A stretch of 64,000 nucleotides of DNA from Bactrocera neohumeralis. Taxonomy: Eukaryota; Arthropoda; Insecta; Diptera; Tephritidae. The DNA lies in the NCBI RefSeq assembly GCF_024586455.1, contig NC_065921.1, forward strand, positions 69,069,528 to 69,133,527, read 5' to 3'. Numbering within the stretch: position 1 is the first letter of the stretch; the number at the start of each line of letters is the position of its first letter. The translations under genes were made by a program, and so were the position numbers. Below, piece after piece: positions 60,918 through 64,000 of the stretch. The notes under the pieces are model-generated. The model was given only the letters and a program-made list of their open reading frames with translations, had not been told where the DNA came from and made no database searches.

Positions 60918-61061
60918 TCCGGTGTTATAGGGCTCCTTAGTAATTTGAAGGCAGACTCAATCTCGAGACTCGAAGTCTCGGCGGAAGCGAGCGCCGGTCT
61001 TATAAGGCTCCCTAGCGATTTGAATGCATACACAATCTCGAGACTCGAACTCTCGGCACAC
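60918..61061. repeat. Two-unit 72-bp tandem repeat
   Basis: Two consecutive units share AATCTCGAGACTCGAA and CTCTCGG/GTCTCGG, starting at 60918 and about 60990, with roughly 80 percent identity. XhoI-like CTCGAG palindromes in each. Confidence 0.6.
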
Positions 61062-61850
61062 CAAATGTCCTCTCTTTATGTATATGTATATATAGAAGTA
61101 TATCTGAGCACATGATATATATATATACGTATATATAGAGTAGTCCAAACATTTTCTTGCGCGCTAACCAATTTCACTGCTCTGTTGACCAATATTTGCC
61201 TTCACAACTCGTTTGGTTTATCGCTATGTGCACATCCACTTACAGCGTTTAACTGTAAAATGGTTTCGGTGTCCTTTGACAGTCTGCGAAAAGGATGTTG
61301 AACGGCATTTACCTTCAACACTATTTGACAGAGATTTCTTTTCACTATTTTTTTCTCATCTAGCTTCACAGTTTTGTGTTTTGCTCTTTCTGCAACTTCC
61401 GTTTTTTGTTTGTAATTGAGTTGAGCTTCCTGTTTGCATTTTTTTCTCCGATTTTCCCCTTGACTAAATATTTTTCTACACTTTTTCAGTGAACTCAGCG
61501 CACAAACTTATTTCACCATTACCATAACGTAGCGTGTTAAAGATAGGATAAACTGATTTGGGTCAGCAGTGAAGCTTGTAAAGCGTTTAGCCACGCAAAG
61601 ATAGGCACATGAGAGAATAGTACTAAAAAGCAAATAAAACTCAGGATTATTGTGAGTCTAAGGTAACGGACGCGTGTGCATAGGAAGTCGCCACAAGATT
61701 ATCCCGAAGCTGTACTTTGTGTTTGCTTCAACTTTAAAATGGTTAACTGGTCAATCGAAAATAGTTAGAAAGACAAAAAATTTCACAGATTTAAGTATAA
61801 AGAGTGGTAACTGTTAGTCTATGGATGCGCTAATAATTAGATGGCTGCTA
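61062..61850. other. Microsatellite-rich intronic DNA
   Basis: TATATGTATATATAG-type repeats at 61079-61140, then ordinary non-coding sequence. No gene. Confidence 0.45.
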
Positions 61851-62110
61851 CATTTCTGCTACCGCCAACGCGATAATAGCCGACTTTTCATTGGGTATGT
61901 TTGTTTACGTGGCGAGTCTCAAACCCAGCGCACAGTCGTCGCGAGGTACGATTCGCTAACTCACTATAACTCTTCTTCAAACGGATATAATTTTGGCTAC
62001 CCAAAGAATACTTGGAAAGACAAAGAATTCCGTACCTCCCAGAAGCGCTTGAACCATATGTTGAAGAATCGTTTCCGGCCACAACTGAAGTTTACCTTTC
62101 GTTTTCCTTG
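61851..62110 (-). repeat. Internally deleted RTE-like derivative: 3' end joined to 5' module
   Basis: ACCGCCAACGCGATAATAGCC at about 61861 resembles the 3' terminal part of the RTE-like element (CGCTTACGCGATTATAGCC at 52696). About 40 bases on, TTTACGTGGCGAGTCTCAAA begins the 5' module, which continues to about 62105. The whole coding body is missing. Confidence 0.55.
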
Positions 62111-62527
62111 AATTTCTACAATGACTTGGATCCCTGCTATAGCTCACTTTATTTCTCAAGGTAGATAGTTTAGATATGTAGTTCTTAAATATAACTAAGA
62201 GCAACAAAGATTTTTTTTTCTAAGGAAGCTCACTTGAGTGAATTTAAGAGGCAACTGAAAATAGACTAAGTCAACTTTTCATTGGCATCTGCTAAGAACA
62301 TTGGCAACCGGATACTGATTCAGTCAATTTTTCGATATTATAATAAAGCTAATGGTTCTCAGCTCCGCGATATTCACCATACTTGGCCAGACTTCTAGAG
62401 TATTTTCAATTTTAATCAAGCAAATGATAATACGCCGTTCAGACAGCTATTTTGATATTTTTAATTGGATAAGTAAAAACTTGTCACGATTTTGATAGGA
62501 ACTTTTATCCTATCTAAAATTTAATTT
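62111..62527. other. Intronic DNA, no exon recognised
   Basis: AT-rich, no motif seen. Confidence 0.45.
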
Positions 62528-63240
62528 TTAATAAGGGCAAGCTCCATACCCTCTCCCAGACTTGACTAATTTTCGAAGAACCAATGGCCCAAAAATGTGT
62601 AATTGTTGTTGTAACGGATATCTCCCTATTTTTAAGATATAGTAAAGATTAGATAAATTGTCATCGACGTCATCCAACGGTAGGCTTCGGAAATGTGCTG
62701 TTTCGACGGGGTCGGACCATAAAGAGAAGGATGTCAGATGTGTAGGGGTTGTCAGGGCATGCAAAGAGGTGGTTAGTGTAATGTGTCAGCGTTGTGATGC
62801 CCAAAACTCCTAGGTTTGAATCAAAAAAACCGTCGCATATTGACAAAACGACTAGAGCATACCACAGATTCATTACGGCGGCTAATATCAATTCTCGCTA
62901 ATTCGCCGGTTTCATACAAAGTATGACAACTGATATGTTTCACGTTAGTCTAGCAGAACCTAAACAGCAAAGTGGAAAATCTCTGGAAGTTTTCACTACA
63001 TCTTCCTCATTGCAGCTTTGACAAGTTGCGTCCTCCAAAATCTCTAATCTCACCGTATGAGTGCCAATGGGACAGTGTCCAGTTGGGACAACTATCATTG
63101 CGGTGATGCGAGCTTTGCCAGGAGCTCGCAGTTCAATGTACCATTTACGTTCCACTGTGGGCCAGAAACAATCACACAAGTGCTAGTTGCTGACCTCGCG
63201 CGAATCCATATGCAGGTCCAACTAAGAAGTACACGGAGTC
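62528..63240 (-). pseudogene. C-terminal region of a jockey-like non-LTR retrotransposon
   Basis: Frame 63179-62940 encodes VVPTGHCPIGTHTVRLEILE followed by ATCQSCNEEDVVKTSRDFPL. This equals the LTGH...H..RLG....C..C.EEE.ET..H.L end that follows the RNase H domain in jockey-group elements. Downstream frames to 62528 are the decayed tail and 3' untranslated part, ending at a CAACAACAATTACAC stretch. No catalytic domain remains. Confidence 0.65.
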
Positions 63241-63854
63241 AGGGAAACTCCTAATCGATCCCATTCTGATTCAGTTTTGATATGGGTGCCTTTTCTTGCA
63301 AGCATTACAATTTCCGACGGTTTGATAGCTCTGATTTCTACTACGATATTTTTTTTTTTGTTTTTTGAAAAACAAAGCTTTGAGTTCACAGTCAAGAAAG
63401 ACACTACAGTGGCAGTCGAAAACAAGAGTTGATTGAGAGCTCTCGCCAGGAGACTCCCCCTCTAAACTTCCCCTATTACTATTACTATTATTGTACCGTT
63501 TTAGCCACAAATTGGTAATGGCCATATTACATGTAATACATATAAATGAATGAATGTGTCTGTGGACATGACTCAGTATTTGCCGAATGACATTAATCAC
63601 AAAGTGTGAACAGCTGCTTTGGACATTAATTTGTAGCCTAAGCATCCGGAAGGCGCTGGAATGGCAATAAATATTTCCTAAACTAAAAGAAAAGAGAAAA
63701 AAGCATAAGATTTCACTGTGTATGTATGTATATGTATATTAGGGTGGCCGTTATTTCCCAAGTTGTTTTTGGGTTTTTTTCTTTTTTTTGTTGTACAAAC
63801 CTCCTGAAGGCCTTAATGTTTTTTTCCATAAAACAAGTCAATATACAAGTACAT
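63241..63854. other. Intronic DNA, no exon recognised
   Basis: A reverse frame of 124 codons (63645-63271) has no recognised motif. ATT microsatellite (63474-63492). Confidence 0.45.
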
Positions 63855-64000
63855 TAGCGAATTGGAAACTCCAAGTGTGGAAGTGGAAGTTTCTTTTCCA
63901 ACAGAGCGAAAGTAATCCTTTTCCGTTGTTTTCCCCGGCGAGTACTGCGTCGAATACTTCCAGAACTGTAATGGTTTCATCTATTCGGACGGCATGACCT
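63855..64000 (-). mobile_element. RTE-like element fragment running off the window
   Basis: Matches 4325-4485 and 52757-52912: GGCGAGTACTGCGTCGAATACTTCCAGAACTG and CATTCGGAC/CTATTCGGAC..CATGACCT. It is the tail-coding region (equivalent of MDENTPALKVFDAVPAG) on the reverse strand. The 3' end is missing or diverged, and the element probably continues past 64000. Confidence 0.75.

Noticed and set aside
1..64000. CRISPR arrays, bacterial operons or a horizontally acquired bacterial segment
   Set aside because: No regularly spaced identical short repeats, no ribosome-binding-site/operon layout, and coding remnants are all of eukaryotic elements.
1..64000. Endogenous retrovirus or LTR element
   Set aside because: No LTR pair, primer-binding site, or gag/pol/env motif found; all reverse transcriptase pieces are of the non-LTR type.
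40479..64000. A second PKC exon within the window
   Set aside because: I looked for the rest of the C1 finger, C2 and kinase motifs on the + strand and found none; a short or diverged exon could still be missed.

Overview
This is a eukaryotic, AT-rich, transposon-laden window, most likely from a cyclorrhaphan fly and probably a tephritid fruit fly. The reasons are the one clear host exon, which reads as the dipteran conventional protein kinase C (Pkc53E type); the fly core-promoter motifs; and several interspersed repeats with the style of tephritid genomes (the families with ends TATACTCTCGCA and with ~150-bp monomers). Genus and species cannot be fixed from sequence alone. Almost every short open reading frame here is chance or a piece of a decayed mobile element.

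Layout. Positions 1-18298 (copy A) and about 23551-38125 (copy B) are two head-to-tail versions of the same locus. Both hold a transposase relic, a TTAA-flanked MITE, a Tc1-like relic, a DPE-type promoter with a long non-coding exon and a splice donor, and a conserved DRE-containing block. Copy A ends exactly at a run of 100 N (18299-18398). Between the copies lie about 1.9 kb of gene-free DNA and a non-LTR retrotransposon (20536-23448) inserted in the middle of a mariner-superfamily transposon (20334 to about 24362). The copies differ by several insertions and are unevenly diverged, so this is either a real segmental duplication or two haplotypes laid end to end.

From 38.2 kb on, the + strand carries the start of the PKC gene: a candidate 5' leader exon (from about 39100), then coding exon 1 (40285-40478) encoding the N-terminus, the pseudosubstrate and the first half of the first C1 finger. 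I find no second coding exon, so 40479-64000 is probably one intron of at least 23.5 kb. It is filled with decayed elements: an R1-like element, a mellifera-type mariner, RTE-like pieces, jockey-like C-termini, tandem repeats and one copy of the TATACTCTCGCA family.

Most plausible expression model (inference): the copy B promoter at 35448 drives non-coding exon 35448-36225, which is spliced to the leader acceptor near 39099 and thence to the PKC coding exon. Copy A would be a duplicated alternative promoter, interrupted by a 1.5-kb DNA transposon placed over its start site.

The observations I would check first are the duplication next to the gap, the transposon at the start site, a stretch at about 20591-20818 that reads as a base-scale collinear mosaic of two unrelated elements, and a Transib/RAG1-like transposase fragment split by a retrotransposon with an 11-bp target duplication. 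I see no evidence of a coherent new multi-gene system.
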